Shown in pieces: positions 1-9,272 of a stretch of DNA of 64,000 bases. This stretch comes from Onstottus_B arcticum. GTDB taxonomy: Bacteria; Acidobacteriota; Blastocatellia; UBA7656. Within the stretch, counting starts at the first letter, position 1. The number at the start of each line of letters is the position of its first letter. The notes beneath the pieces were generated by a model that made no database searches, was not told the DNA's origin, and worked only from the letters and a program-made list of their open reading frames with translations. The stretch lies in assembly GCA_038040485.1 (NCBI GenBank), contig JBBPIE010000008.1, positions 62,001 to 126,000 of the forward strand, read 5' to 3'. Position numbers and translations under genes: made by a program.

Positions 1-2
1 AT

Positions 3-131
3 AAGAAACTGAGCATCACTACAATTCTTAACAAGGTGGCTAGTGAGCCCTTATTTCGGGCCTTGGTGGAAACCGAATCGACGGGACTGACCAAAATTGG
101 GAATACTTTCCAGATTCGCCACACAGAATGA
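3..131 (+). CDS. C-terminal end of an unidentified protein (5' truncated)
   Basis: An open frame enters from the left edge and runs 42 codons to a TGA. The residues look protein-like: a mixed helix, then a short strand ending in FQIRHTE. I do not recognise the family. The first visible codon is not a start, so most of the gene lies outside the window. It points the same way as the toxin-antitoxin pair downstream, about 170 bases away. Confidence 0.45.
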   Translation, partial: KKLSITTILNKVASEPLFRALVETESTGLTKIGNTFQIRHTE

Positions 132-300
132 GACAGACCGGCGATCCGGGATAGCGCACACGTTGACTACCTATTTCATCGGCTTTTCGCCTTCATCCTC
201 CTAATCCTCGAGAAAAGATAAAGGCAGCGGCAACCGCATGACTAAGCGTTATAGAATTCGAAGGAGCCACATATGCTAAGATTGCCCCAAGAGGATTAAG

Positions 301-603
301 ATGATGGCCGCGAGAGTTCCCAAAGAACGAAAAGTGATTAAGCTAAAGCTAGTGCGAGACACCCTTAATGGTGAGCCGTACGAATATTATCCTCTGGGCA
401 AGTACATCGTGGCAGCCCCTGGAGTATGCGGTGGGCGACCGACTATTAAATATCACCGGCTGGACGCTCGACACATCATCGGCTTTTTAGAACGCGGAGA
501 CACTCCGCAGCAGATCGCGGGCAACTATCGGATCCCTGTTGCGGCGGTGCGTGAAGCAATCGACCTTGCATCACTCTATGACTACGAAGAGAGTTATGCA
601 TGA
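301..603 (+). CDS. DUF433-family antitoxin
   Basis: This 100-residue protein is the likely antitoxin and autorepressor of a type II toxin-antitoxin pair. Its C-terminal two thirds (about residues 34-100) match the DUF433 pattern: the box PGVCGGRPTI, then a helix-turn-helix-like stretch with GDTPQQIAGNYRIPVAAVREAI. DUF433 proteins usually bind DNA and neutralise a PIN-like partner. The first 33 residues are a basic extension. Its TGA stop overlaps the ATG of the next gene (ATGA), so the two are probably translationally coupled. A start a few codons later (second Met) is possible. The family call is from motif reading; the toxin-antitoxin role is inferred from the pairing. Confidence 0.8.
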   Translation: MMAARVPKERKVIKLKLVRDTLNGEPYEYYPLGKYIVAAPGVCGGRPTIKYHRLDARHIIGFLERGDTPQQIAGNYRIPVAAVREAIDLASLYDYEESYA

Positions 604-1001
604 TCGTGCTGGACGAGCAGATTGCCGATCCACGAATCATCAGCAGCATTCAGCATTGGTATAAGGGAAAGGTCATAGGCGTTAAGGAAGCGCGGCCCCT
701 GACCAGGATAACCGACGATGTAATTCCGGTATTGATGCGCCAGTTGAAGGCACCCACGTTCGTAACGATCAATCACGAAGATTTTTGGCGAAAGATCCCA
801 GCCGACCCCGCCTACTGTGTGGTTTGCTTGAAGCTGACGTCTAAACGCTCCTCCGAAATTCCGGAAGTCCTGCGAGCGGTCGTGAGATGGCCGAAATGGC
901 GTACCAAACGAGGGCGTCTAGGTACCGTGATTCTCGTCAGCGATCACCGAATCGCCTATTACTCCGCGAACCACGGACCAATTGAACTGATCACTACTTA
1001 A
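600..1001 (+). CDS. DUF5615-like / PIN-like toxin
   Basis: This 133-residue protein is coupled to the DUF433 gene by an ATGA overlap. It begins MIVLDEQI, and an acidic pair near the N-terminus is typical of compact PIN-like (Mut7-C/DUF5615) RNase folds, which act as toxins with DUF433 antitoxins. Further acidic residues (NHEDFW at about 59-64) could complete a metal site. The order antitoxin then toxin is usual for this pair. I infer ribonuclease activity from the family; I cannot confirm the fold from sequence alone. Confidence 0.68.
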   Translation: MIVLDEQIADPRIISSIQHWYKGKVIGVKEARPLTRITDDVIPVLMRQLKAPTFVTINHEDFWRKIPADPAYCVVCLKLTSKRSSEIPEVLRAVVRWPKWRTKRGRLGTVILVSDHRIAYYSANHGPIELITT

Positions 1002-1086
1002 CCGGACTGAAGCCCAGCTTCCAGGTTCCGTGCGGTAATTCATTCGACTATGGCGGTGTGAAGAAAGTAGAATTGTCCCTCAACCT

Positions 1087-3558
1087 ATGTCATCACTAAT
1101 AGAAACCCAGGAAGTTCAAATCGAGCGGCCGGACGAGCAAGTCAAGCTGCCTGACTCACTGCCGGTCTTGCCTTTGCGAGACATCGTCATCTTCCCGTAC
1201 ATGATCGTGCCGCTGTTCGTTCAACGCGAGCGCTCGATCCGCGCAGTCGATCAAGCGCTGGCCGAGAACCGAATGATCATGCTCGTCGCACAGCGCGACC
1301 TCGAGAAGGAAGAACCTTCCGGTCCCGATCTCTACGGCTACGGAACCGCGGCCGCCATCATGCGAATGCTCAAGATGCCGGACGGCCGCATTCGTATACT
1401 AGTGCAAGGGCTGAGCCGCGCGCGAATTACTCATTACGATGAGAATCTGCCGCACCTTGTTGCGCACATCGATCCGCTCGCCGACACCGAGCCCGATGGC
1501 GACGACCTTGAGATGGAAGCGCTCATCCGAAACGTTCGGGCCTCGCTCGAACGTGCGATTACGCTCGGCAAGAACATCTCTTCGGAAGTGATGGCGATCG
1601 TAGCCAACCTCGAAGACGCCGGGCGGCTTGCCGACGTTGCCGCGTCGAATCTGGAGCTGAAAGTCACCGACGCGCAAGGCGTGCTCGAAAGGCTGAACCC
1701 AGCCGACCGGTTGCGCCGCGTAAACGAACTGCTTGCCCGCGAAATCAATGTCCTGCTTGTTCAGCAGGAGATCAACACTCAGGCCAAAGGCGAGATTGAT
1801 CGCACGCAGCGCGAGTTCTACCTGCGCCAGCAGCTCAAGGCGATACAAACCGAATTGGGAGAAGGCAACGAACTCGCCGAGGAAATCGGACAATACCGCG
1901 AGAAGATGGTTCAAGCCGCGATGCCCGAGGCCGTCGAGGAAGAAGTCGATCGCCAGATCAAAAAGCTCGAGCGAATGCATCCGGACGCCGCCGAAGCCGC
2001 CACCTTACGCAACTACCTCGACGTGATGGTTGCGCTGCCTTGGTCGAAAGCGTCGGAGGAGAACCTCGATCTCAAACGCGCACAAACGATACTGGACGAG
2101 GACCACTACGGGCTCGAGAAGGTCAAGGAACGGATCATCGAATCGCTCGCCGTAAGAAAGCTAAAAGACAAAGTGAAGGGGCCGATTCTGTGTCTTGTCG
2201 GCCCGCCGGGGGTTGGCAAGACGAGTCTTGGCCGGTCGATCGCGCGCGCGCTCAATCGCAAGTTTCAGCGGCTGAGTCTTGGCGGCTTGCACGACGAAGC
2301 CGAGATTCGCGGCCATCGACGCACATACATCGGCGCGATGCCCGGCCGCATCGTTCAATCGATTCAACAGGCGGGAACCAACAACCCTCTCATTATGCTC
2401 GATGAGATCGACAAGGTCGGCGCGGACTTCCGCGGCGATCCGTCGTCCGCGCTGCTCGAAGTGCTCGACCCCGAACAGAACTTTACGTTTCGCGACAACT
2501 ACCTGGGCACAGCGTTCGACCTGTCGAACGTCATGTTTATGACGACGGCGAATGTGTTGGACACAATTCACCCGGCGCTCCGCGATCGGATGGAAGTGAT
2601 TCGACTGGCAGGCTACACCGAGGAAGAGAAGGCCGAGATAGCTCGCCGTCACATCATACCCAAACAACTGGAAGCCAACGGCATTACGATAAAGTACCTG
2701 AGCCTGAGCCGCTCGGCTTTGAAGGGGATCATTCTCCAGTACACCCACGAAGCGGGGCTTCGACAGTTCGAGCGCGAAATCGCCACCGTCTGTCGCAAGG
2801 TCGCCCGCCGGGTCGCCGAGGGCAGCGACAAGCTTGTCCGAATCACCGGCAACAACCTTCAGGAATTCCTTGGCATACCGCACGTTCACCCCGAGGAGAT
2901 TTTGAAGAAGGATCAGGTAGGCGTTGCTACCGGGCTGGCGTGGACTCCGGCGGGCGGCGATGTGCTCTTTATCGAAGCGCTGCTGACGGCCGGGAAGGGT
3001 GCGCTGCTTCTGACCGGACAGTTGGGCGATGTAATGAAAGAATCAGCCCAGGCCGCCTTCTCGTGGGCCAAGGCTCGAGCGGAAGAGTTGGAGATCGATC
3101 CGGAGAAGTTCAACAAGTTCGACGTGCACGTTCACGTTCCGGAAGGCGCGATACCAAAGGACGGACCGTCAGCCGGCGTGACTTTGGCGGCGGCTATGGT
3201 CTCGGCGCTGTCGGGCAAGCTGGTCAAGCGCTCGGTTGCGATGACAGGCGAGATCACGCTTCGCGGAAATGTATTGCCTGTCGGCGGCGTAAAAGAAAAA
3301 GTGCTCGCGGCTCGCCGCGCCCGAGTGACCACAATAGTCCTGCCCCAGCAGAATCGTCGCGATCTGGAAGAGATCCCGAAAGGGCTGCTTAAGGAACTTA
3401 ACATGGTTTTCGTTGAATCGGTTCAGCAGGTGCTCAAGGCTGCATTGATTGAATCAGACCATGGCTCGCCGGCAAAGAAACTACCCAAATCCCAAATTGT
3501 TTCAAATTCGTTGCAAAGGCCTGCCGTCATTGACGCGCGAAAAACGCGCGTGTTATAA
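1087..3558 (+). CDS. lon: Lon ATP-dependent serine protease
   Basis: This is cytosolic AAA+ protease Lon (823 residues, normal length), which degrades damaged and regulatory proteins. Domains in order: N-terminal substrate-binding domain (LPVLPLRDIVIFPYMIVPLF near residue 25), a helical linker, an AAA+ module with Walker A GPPGVGKT near residue 372 and Walker B IMLDEID, then the Lon protease domain. The catalytic Ser is in DGPSAG (about residue 695) and the catalytic Lys in GGVKEK (about residue 736), so the Ser-Lys dyad is intact. The ATG at 1087 begins a sequence that matches the usual Lon N-terminus, but no clear ribosome-binding site precedes it. The C-terminal tail of about 40 residues is not conserved-looking. 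Confidence 0.97.
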   Translation: MSSLIETQEVQIERPDEQVKLPDSLPVLPLRDIVIFPYMIVPLFVQRERSIRAVDQALAENRMIMLVAQRDLEKEEPSGPDLYGYGTAAAIMRMLKMPDGRIRILVQGLSRARITHYDENLPHLVAHIDPLADTEPDGDDLEMEALIRNVRASLERAITLGKNISSEVMAIVANLEDAGRLADVAASNLELKVTDAQGVLERLNPADRLRRVNELLAREINVLLVQQEINTQAKGEIDRTQREFYLRQQLKAIQTELGEGNELAEEIGQYREKMVQAAMPEAVEEEVDRQIKKLERMHPDAAEAATLRNYLDVMVALPWSKASEENLDLKRAQTILDEDHYGLEKVKERIIESLAVRKLKDKVKGPILCLVGPPGVGKTSLGRSIARALNRKFQRLSLGGLHDEAEIRGHRRTYIGAMPGRIVQSIQQAGTNNPLIMLDEIDKVGADFRGDPSSALLEVLDPEQNFTFRDNYLGTAFDLSNVMFMTTANVLDTIHPALRDRMEVIRLAGYTEEEKAEIARRHIIPKQLEANGITIKYLSLSRSALKGIILQYTHEAGLRQFEREIATVCRKVARRVAEGSDKLVRITGNNLQEFLGIPHVHPEEILKKDQVGVATGLAWTPAGGDVLFIEALLTAGKGALLLTGQLGDVMKESAQAAFSWAKARAEELEIDPEKFNKFDVHVHVPEGAIPKDGPSAGVTLAAAMVSALSGKLVKRSVAMTGEITLRGNVLPVGGVKEKVLAARRARVTTIVLPQQNRRDLEEIPKGLLKELNMVFVESVQQVLKAALIESDHGSPAKKLPKSQIVSNSLQRPAVIDARKTRVL

Positions 3559-3672
3559 CCCGGACACTTGCAGGAGTGCGAAACAGTTTTGGGGAGACTG
3601 CTTCTCGAAGGCCCGTTGAGAGTTGCAGCGTTCAAAGCAGTAAACAAAATTAGAATTGAGAGGGGAAGCCTG

Positions 3673-5268
3673 GTGAGAGGACTAAAAGAGCCCGGTCGTA
3701 GTGTTGTTGTGTTGCTTCTTTCGTTCTTGCTTGGCGGAATCGCTTTGCCGGTTCACGCGGCAAGCCAGGCTCAGACCAAAGCTTCCTCTGGGACAGACTT
3801 CATCATCGTTCGCGCCGACGAGGCCTTCCACCGAGGCGAAGAGGCTTGGACCAAGAGCCTCCCGGACATCGCCCGTAAGATGTTCGATGAATCGCTCGAC
3901 ATCGTTCTTCAATCCGGCATCGATCTCAAAACAGACGCCAGGCTCAATGCCTATTACCGAAGTCTGGTTGAACGCATTCACAAGTACGAAGCCCAACCGG
4001 CAGACATTCATCCGCTAGACGACGAGATCGTCGAGCCGTCGCTGCTGGACGAGGTTTCGGAGATCAAAGACGCCGAACTGGCCGCTGTTGCGCCGGATGG
4101 CGTCAAGGTCTATGGCAAGTTCGATTTCGAGTTCTCGGTGGCGCCGCCGGTGTTTCAGTTCATCAGTTTCTTTTCCGCGGGCCGTGGGCGCTCAACGATG
4201 GAAGTCGGACTTCAGCGATCGGGCCGCTATCGCGAGATGGTCGAGAAGATCTTCAAGGAAGAGAAAGTGCCCACCGATTTGATCTGGCTTGCGCAAGCCG
4301 AGTCGGTCTGGAAGCCGGCGGCGCTGTCGCGTGCTGCTGCCAAAGGCATCTGGCAATTCATTCCATCCACGGGCTCGCGTTATGGTCTTGCGCAGACGGC
4401 ATGGATCGACGAGCGCTCACACCCGGAGAAAGCGACGCGAGCAGCGGCGCGTTATCTGCGGTGGCTGCACGGCCATTTTGCGGGAGACTGGCTGCTGGCG
4501 ATGGCGGCTTATAACTCGGGCGAGAACCGCGTGGACGGCGCGATCGCGAAGTGCGGCTACGCCGACTTCTGGGAACTGTACAAGCGCGGTCTTCTACCGC
4601 AAGAGACTCGCAACTACGTGCCTTCGATTCTTTCGATCATCGTCATCAGCAAGAACCAGAAACGCTACGGGTTTGATGTGAAGCCCGACCCCCCGCTTAA
4701 CTTCGAGACCTCCGAGCTGCCTGCCCAGACTGATTTGAAGGTAGTTGCCGACCTTATAGGCATTCCCTATGAGGTCGTCCAGGACTTGAACCCGGAACTC
4801 CGACGAGGCACGTCGCCGGCCGGTCAGCGGTACTCGATAAAGCTTCCGAAGGGAATGAAGAAGCGGTTCGAGATTGCTTACGCGGACTTGCCCGAAGATA
4901 AGCGAGTGCGCAAGGTGGTCGTTCCGGTTGATGACATCGCCGGTGGTTACCGGCCTGCTTATCGAGTTCAGTTGGCTTCGTATCGTGTGGGGCGGGGAGA
5001 AACGCTGGCGTCGCTAGCCCGGCGGAACCGAGTCTCAGTGCAGGAGCTTGCGCGGTTGAATCGGATGTCTACGCGCGGTGAACTCCGTAAAGGACAGACG
5101 CTCAAGATCCCGATACAAGTAAGAGCCTCGCGCGATCGCCGAGGCCGACTACGCGCCGGGAAGTATCGCGAACAACCGGTCGTCCGCTCTCACCGCCGCG
5201 GGAAAGCCGCGAAAGCCTCAAGTCGCGCCCGCGCAAAATCGCGGACCTCGCATCGGCGTCACCGGTGA
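3673..5268 (+). CDS. MltD-like membrane-bound lytic transglycosylase with LysM
   Basis: This periplasmic enzyme should cleave peptidoglycan glycan strands to form 1,6-anhydro-muropeptides. I chose the GTG at 3673 because a GAGGGGAAG ribosome-binding site lies just upstream and a typical signal peptide follows (MRGLKEPGRS, then a hydrophobic core ending PVHAA). The frame itself opens earlier. The SLT domain is clear: catalytic Glu in AQAESVWKPAALS, then GIWQFIPSTGSRYGL and MAAYNSGENRV. A LysM module (YRVGRGETLASLARRN through LKIPIQV) near the C-terminus should bind glycan; a weaker LysM-like stretch (DLKVVADLIGIPYEVVQDLN) precedes it. The last 40 residues are very basic. It follows lon by about 110 bases with no sign of functional coupling. 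Confidence 0.9.
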   Translation: MRGLKEPGRSVVVLLLSFLLGGIALPVHAASQAQTKASSGTDFIIVRADEAFHRGEEAWTKSLPDIARKMFDESLDIVLQSGIDLKTDARLNAYYRSLVERIHKYEAQPADIHPLDDEIVEPSLLDEVSEIKDAELAAVAPDGVKVYGKFDFEFSVAPPVFQFISFFSAGRGRSTMEVGLQRSGRYREMVEKIFKEEKVPTDLIWLAQAESVWKPAALSRAAAKGIWQFIPSTGSRYGLAQTAWIDERSHPEKATRAAARYLRWLHGHFAGDWLLAMAAYNSGENRVDGAIAKCGYADFWELYKRGLLPQETRNYVPSILSIIVISKNQKRYGFDVKPDPPLNFETSELPAQTDLKVVADLIGIPYEVVQDLNPELRRGTSPAGQRYSIKLPKGMKKRFEIAYADLPEDKRVRKVVVPVDDIAGGYRPAYRVQLASYRVGRGETLASLARRNRVSVQELARLNRMSTRGELRKGQTLKIPIQVRASRDRRGRLRAGKYREQPVVRSHRRGKAAKASSRARAKSRTSHRRHR

Positions 5269-5447
5269 TCTGAAACGCCGCTGATCTGAAACGCTCCTTT
5301 GCAGTTCTTCTCGTTGAAGCAAGTCCGAAACTTCCCGTTTCCCTGCGAGTATCAATACGAAACTCGCTTTGCGTGCCGCTGTCCGGAGCCGTGACAGGCT
5401 TCGTTTCACGACCTAACCCTGCGCTTAGAACAAGCGCAAATATTCGG

Positions 5448-6206
5448 CTATTTTGGAATATGCTGTTTCAAAGTGGCTAGGAATGAATTGAGATCTATTT
5501 TTTTGTATCCTACCGGCATTTGAAAGAGATCATCCGAAACGTCCAGTGAAATATTCGACAGCGTATAGGACCATCCTTTGCCTGGCGGAGTCGGCTTGTC
5601 TTCGTAAAGTTCTAGTATTTCGAATTTTATAAGCAGATTCTTCAGGTCTTTTGCAAAGTAGAAAAAGACCCCGTGTCTAGCACTCTTTGATGGTTTATCG
5701 CCTGTCATTGTGATGTGCATTTTTGTAGCTTCATGCTCATCTAGAATCTCTGTACCAAGATTCCTAACTCTTATTCCCTCTATCTTATTCATTAAGTTAT
5801 CAAGTAATTGCTGTATACCTATAACAGGTGGGCTGGATCCGCCCGGTATTTCACAATAGGTTTTTTGCTGTGGTTCGAATAATATCGTAGATTGGCCAAG
5901 GCGTTCGATAGTGATTGTCCTATAGTACGCATTGGCTTTGTCCTTGCCTGAAGCATCCTTAACAGGGTACAAGAATTCCCTTCTGAGGTTGCCTTGTTTC
6001 CGGGAGATTTTCATTCTTTGTGGCTCAGCTATGACCATATTTACATCTGCGGTGTAGTCAGGCTGATTACTCAAGATTTCCAACAAGGCTGTAACTGGAT
6101 CATGCTTAGGGTCTGAAGGTTGGGCACCCTTGTCTTGATTGCGGGCAAGTGTCAAAGATGTTGACGCCGCAACAATAAGGGTCAATATCATTCTCGTCAT
6201 AATCAT
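5448..6206 (-). CDS. Exported protein, LolA-like fold suspected
   Basis: A 252-residue protein with an N-terminal signal peptide (hydrophobic run from residue 6 to about 21). The ribosome-binding site GGGGGGAGAG lies just before the start. The body alternates short strands, for example RMKISRKQGNLRREFLYP, TILFEPQQKTYCEIPG and DLFQMPVGYKKID. This is the pattern of outer-membrane lipoprotein-carrier-like or DUF4412-like periplasmic proteins, whose last strand often reads as DDLFQMPxGYKK. I cannot name a ligand. The base composition is AT-richer than the genes around it, which suggests a separate history. It stands alone, convergent with the transglycosylase gene. Confidence 0.7.
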   Translation of the reverse strand: MIMTRMILTLIVAASTSLTLARNQDKGAQPSDPKHDPVTALLEILSNQPDYTADVNMVIAEPQRMKISRKQGNLRREFLYPVKDASGKDKANAYYRTITIERLGQSTILFEPQQKTYCEIPGGSSPPVIGIQQLLDNLMNKIEGIRVRNLGTEILDEHEATKMHITMTGDKPSKSARHGVFFYFAKDLKNLLIKFEILELYEDKPTPPGKGWSYTLSNISLDVSDDLFQMPVGYKKIDLNSFLATLKQHIPK

Positions 6207-6359
6207 ACTCTCCCCCCTATCAAAGCCGTCTACACTACAAACGCTCTTTTCGGAGATTGGTGTCAGGCCTAATATACTGAATCAAAGTTACTGCTAGCCG
6301 CCACTACTCCGCAGAAGTTTCCTTGGTTCGTCTACAATGGATATGTCAGTCACACAGAG

Positions 6360-7448
6360 TCACGGAAGATTTGGGCAAGTCTTGCGAAACGGTTTCCCCC
6401 GCATGTATTGCTTCCATTCTTCTTCCTGTTTGAGATTGCGAGTGAGTCGAGCGCACGCTTCGTCAATCATATCGTTCGGTTTCAACGCCCAGACACGCGC
6501 CGTATGATCAGCGCTTGCGGTGATCAGCCATCGGCTGTCGGGGCTGAAAGCCAAATCCCAAATATCACCGTCGTGTGCCAGCTCGGAAAGCGTCTCCCCG
6601 TGTGAAGCCTCTTTCAGCTTGATGATTTGCCCAACCTTCTCAGCTTTCCATAAGCCGTCAGGGCTGGCAACTTCGTCTTCCTTCTTAAGGCTAACCGACT
6701 TCCACATGTCTGCGACCGACAGCAATTCGCTCGGGCCTCCTTCTTTTGCCGGGGGGAAATCATCCTCTTCGCGTCTTGACTCCACGGGCGGCCGGCTCGC
6801 TGAACTCTTGTTGTTGTCCTCGTCTTCGAGCGATCGCCATGCCACTTCTTTTCCCGTGGAGGTTTCCCATACTCTATCCATTGTGGGACGAATCAGTACC
6901 GCCCTTTGAGTGCGACGCTCGGTTCGCGTCAGGACATACTTACCATCGGGACTGATTGCCACTCTCTCTATGTCGCCTTTGTGGAGGATCGGCGCCGTCC
7001 ATTTCTGTGTGTGAGTTGATAACAGCCGGACAACTTTGTCATATGTCGTTACGAGCCATTGTCCATCGGCGCTGAAACCCGTGGCAGGTTGGCTTGCCGC
7101 TTTTGCGGTTTCGTCAAACACGTTGTAAGGGCCCTTATCCAACGTGCTTGCATCATAAACATCTACCCTGCCTGCCGCCGATGCCACTAGCCAACGGCCA
7201 TCGAAACTGAAGAGCAAGCCGCGGGTCTGCGACGTGCTCTTTATCTTTCGAGTCACGTTCCAGTTGGTGGTATTGAAGGTTCGAATCACGCCTTCGGCGC
7301 TTGCTGTTGCGAGCAGATCGCCGGTTGGGCTGAAGGCCGATGCCTGAACTTCATCAGTGTTCAAGCCGGCGTGCTTCTTTTCCGTATTGAGCTTTCCAGA
7401 CCCGAGCTTCGCCATTGGTTCCGGTTGCAATCCATCTCCCATCATCAC
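6360..7448 (-). CDS. WD40 repeat protein, C-terminal fragment of a frameshifted TIR-WD40 gene
   Basis: Contains WD40 blades such as QASAFSPTGDLLATAS, ERVAISPDGKYVLTRTE and DLAFSPDSRWLITASADH, the last followed by TARVWAL. The first 25 or so residues of this open frame are an out-of-frame reading of a blade that the preceding fragment encodes correctly, so the ATG near 7448 is probably not a true start. True coding in this frame begins near 7360, where the upstream fragment hits a TGA; a +1 step there joins RRLEH to DEVQASAFSP and restores a normal blade. About 60 residues rich in Ser, Asp and Glu interrupt the propeller in the middle. This is the third piece of one long gene running from 9272 to 6360. 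Confidence 0.72.
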   Translation of the reverse strand: MMMGDGLQPEPMAKLGSGKLNTEKKHAGLNTDEVQASAFSPTGDLLATASAEGVIRTFNTTNWNVTRKIKSTSQTRGLLFSFDGRWLVASAAGRVDVYDASTLDKGPYNVFDETAKAASQPATGFSADGQWLVTTYDKVVRLLSTHTQKWTAPILHKGDIERVAISPDGKYVLTRTERRTQRAVLIRPTMDRVWETSTGKEVAWRSLEDEDNNKSSASRPPVESRREEDDFPPAKEGGPSELLSVADMWKSVSLKKEDEVASPDGLWKAEKVGQIIKLKEASHGETLSELAHDGDIWDLAFSPDSRWLITASADHTARVWALKPNDMIDEACARLTRNLKQEEEWKQYMRGKPFRKTCPNLP

Positions 7449-8385
7449 TGAACGCCAGTGCTGTCACCTCGCCCGCATGAACCTTTCGTGTTCTTTCAAG
7501 TCTATCGCCAAGCTGCCAGATGCGGGCTGTACCATCCGAGCCTGCCGAGGCGAGATAGCGGCCATCCGGGCTGAACGCTACCGTTCTCACTATACTCAGG
7601 CTGCTCGGCTTCAATTGGTAGTCATCCCGGAATTCAACGGACCGCCCGTCACCTGATGGCTCAAGCATCCACAACTCCGTAGTGCCGTTGGTGTTCGCCG
7701 TAGCCAGGACATTCGCTGCTGGACTGGTAGCCGTTAAGCTCGATGCGACATCCCACGCTTCGCCCGTAATCAATCGAGACCCCAATTGCTTCCTGTCTTT
7801 GGTGCTCCATAGCCCCAATTTCCCGACGCCACCCACTATGACCCACTGACTATCTCGACTGAAGGCGATGCTGAGCACCCTGCCGCCGCCTTCCAGCTCT
7901 GGCGCCATGATCTCCTTCCAGGATTGGGTCTCAAACACCTGAGCTTTCTCATGCTCGGTTGCGACGCCGAGATACTTGCCATCAGGACTAAAGGTCAGAC
8001 GGCGCACCGTTTCAGGAAATCGCGGGAATGCCTTGATCTCAGCCAACGTCTTTGAATCAAGGACCCATGCCTCGTGTTCGCTCCCGGCGGCAATCCAACG
8101 TCCGTCGGGGCTGAAACAAACTGCTCGAACCGCATTGTCGAATGCTAACTGGTTCACCTTTTTTCCATCGCTAGTCCTGCACAGCGCAAGAACCCTATCG
8201 CCTCCGATCGCCAGAAGTTCTCCATCAGGACTGAAAGCGACGGCATAACTGGTGCCCTCTAAATCCATCCGAACATCGTCAGCTCGACTCGGAAGCTTAT
8301 CCATCGCTTGCGACCACGTTTCGTAAGCATCCTGGATCCACGCCGTCTTTAGGGATTCAACCGAGAGTAATGCGCTGAGCTCCAA
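7354..8385 (-). CDS. WD40 repeat protein, middle fragment of a frameshifted TIR-WD40 gene
   Basis: Encodes about six WD40 blades (AVAFSPDGELLAIGG, AVCFSPDGRWIAAGSE, TVAFSPDGRYLASAGSDGTA and others). The open frame continues upstream of the TTG at 8385 through YVDSRNTLDDTGAGLELSA, a segment that in full-length TIR-WD40 proteins links the coiled coil to the propeller. It is therefore a continuation of the TIR fragment in the minus-one frame, not an independent gene. No ribosome-binding site precedes the TTG. It ends at a TGA exactly where the next blade continues in the original frame. Known WD40 proteins of this kind act as scaffolds or sensors for the effector domain. Confidence 0.75.
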   Translation of the reverse strand: MELSALLSVESLKTAWIQDAYETWSQAMDKLPSRADDVRMDLEGTSYAVAFSPDGELLAIGGDRVLALCRTSDGKKVNQLAFDNAVRAVCFSPDGRWIAAGSEHEAWVLDSKTLAEIKAFPRFPETVRRLTFSPDGKYLGVATEHEKAQVFETQSWKEIMAPELEGGGRVLSIAFSRDSQWVIVGGVGKLGLWSTKDRKQLGSRLITGEAWDVASSLTATSPAANVLATANTNGTTELWMLEPSGDGRSVEFRDDYQLKPSSLSIVRTVAFSPDGRYLASAGSDGTARIWQLGDRLERTRKVHAGEVTALAFSDDGRWIATGTNGEARVWKAQYGKEARRLEH

Positions 8386-8420
8386 TCCCGCACCAGTGTC
8401 ATCCAGAGTATTGCGGGAGT

Positions 8421-9272
8421 CTACATAAGACGGCGCGCCGATGAGTATCGTTCCTGCTCGACGGCTTTTCTCGCCTCCGTCTCAGCTCTTTTTGCGTTAG
8501 CCAGTGCCTCACGCGCTTTCGCCTCCGCCTTGTCGGCGAATTCCGCCGCGTACTTCTTCTGAAGGATGGCCTCGGCTCCTAGCCGCTTGGCGTCCTCTGT
8601 CGCCTTCAACGCCTTCTGCTCCTGGTCCGCAGCCACCGCAGTCGCGTTCTCGAGCTCCTGCTGTTGCGCCTGCATCGCAACGTTGGCGACGTTCAGCGCT
8701 TTCACCTTTCCCTGTATCAGGAAGATTGCCAGCGCAGCACCTATGAGAAAGAGCGACACCGTAGCAAAGACCTGCCCGCGCACTCGCGTGTTTCGCCTCG
8801 TGTATTTGAATAGCTTGTCGATGCTATCGGCGACGTTGGGCGAAGGAACACCTTTGACAAGGGATTCTGCTACCTCATCAATCCACACGATGTCGCGTTC
8901 CTTGATGACACGATCCGCCAAAGTGCCTGCAATGTCTATTGGGATAATCGCTCGGGTTGTTTTAGCGAATTCTGCTATCTCCAGCTCCACATAGCGAGAT
9001 TTGATCGCGCGTTCGGTCCCGACTACAACCAGAGTAGCGCTCTTTCTTATTGCCTTCTTGAGGGTCTTGTTGAGGGAGTTACCGGCAGGCAGTTCGTCAT
9101 AATCCAGGAAACAGGAAAAGTCCAAAGCTCTGAGCTGGTCTCTTAACTTTAGCGCGTACTCCTTACCGTCGCGGCGCGCGTAAGAGATAAACACGTCGTA
9201 ACGGAATAGAACCTTGAACAACGATCTGAAAAGGAATTCTGACAACGACGTGGGCCTTGATCCAATCATCAT
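8421..9272 (-). CDS. TIR domain - transmembrane - coiled coil protein, N-terminal fragment
   Basis: Residues about 24-150 form a TIR domain: RYDVFISYARRDG box 1, FLDYDELPAG, and KSRYVELEIAEF holding the Glu expected of NAD+-cleaving TIR enzymes. A membrane helix (FATVSLFLIGAALAIFLIQG) and an Ala/Glu/Lys-rich coiled coil follow. I chose the ATG at 9272, preceded by TTGGGGGTG, over a TTG at 9356 that overlaps the stop of the upstream gene. The frame stops at 8421 right after the coiled coil, where homologues continue into WD40 repeats; those are found in the next fragments. TIR proteins with sensor repeats are common immune or cell-death effectors. This one follows a DUF4071 gene in the same direction, so they probably form an operon. 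Confidence 0.85.
   Translation of the reverse strand: MMIGSRPTSLSEFLFRSLFKVLFRYDVFISYARRDGKEYALKLRDQLRALDFSCFLDYDELPAGNSLNKTLKKAIRKSATLVVVGTERAIKSRYVELEIAEFAKTTRAIIPIDIAGTLADRVIKERDIVWIDEVAESLVKGVPSPNVADSIDKLFKYTRRNTRVRGQVFATVSLFLIGAALAIFLIQGKVKALNVANVAMQAQQQELENATAVAADQEQKALKATEDAKRLGAEAILQKKYAAEFADKAEAKAREALANAKRAETEARKAVEQERYSSARRLM

Noticed and set aside
1399..1980. A 193-codon frame on the minus strand inside lon
   Set aside because: It is antisense to the well-supported Lon coding sequence; long antisense frames are expected in GC-rich coding DNA.
7366..7448. The ATG near 7448 as the true start of an independent WD40 gene
   Set aside because: The first residues are an out-of-frame reading of a WD40 blade correctly encoded in the overlapping frame, so the start is an artefact of the frameshift.
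8424..8434. Programmed ribosomal frameshifting in the TIR-WD40 gene
   Set aside because: No slippery heptamer, and no prfB-like CTT TGA context is seen at either junction; simple indels or assembly errors are more likely.
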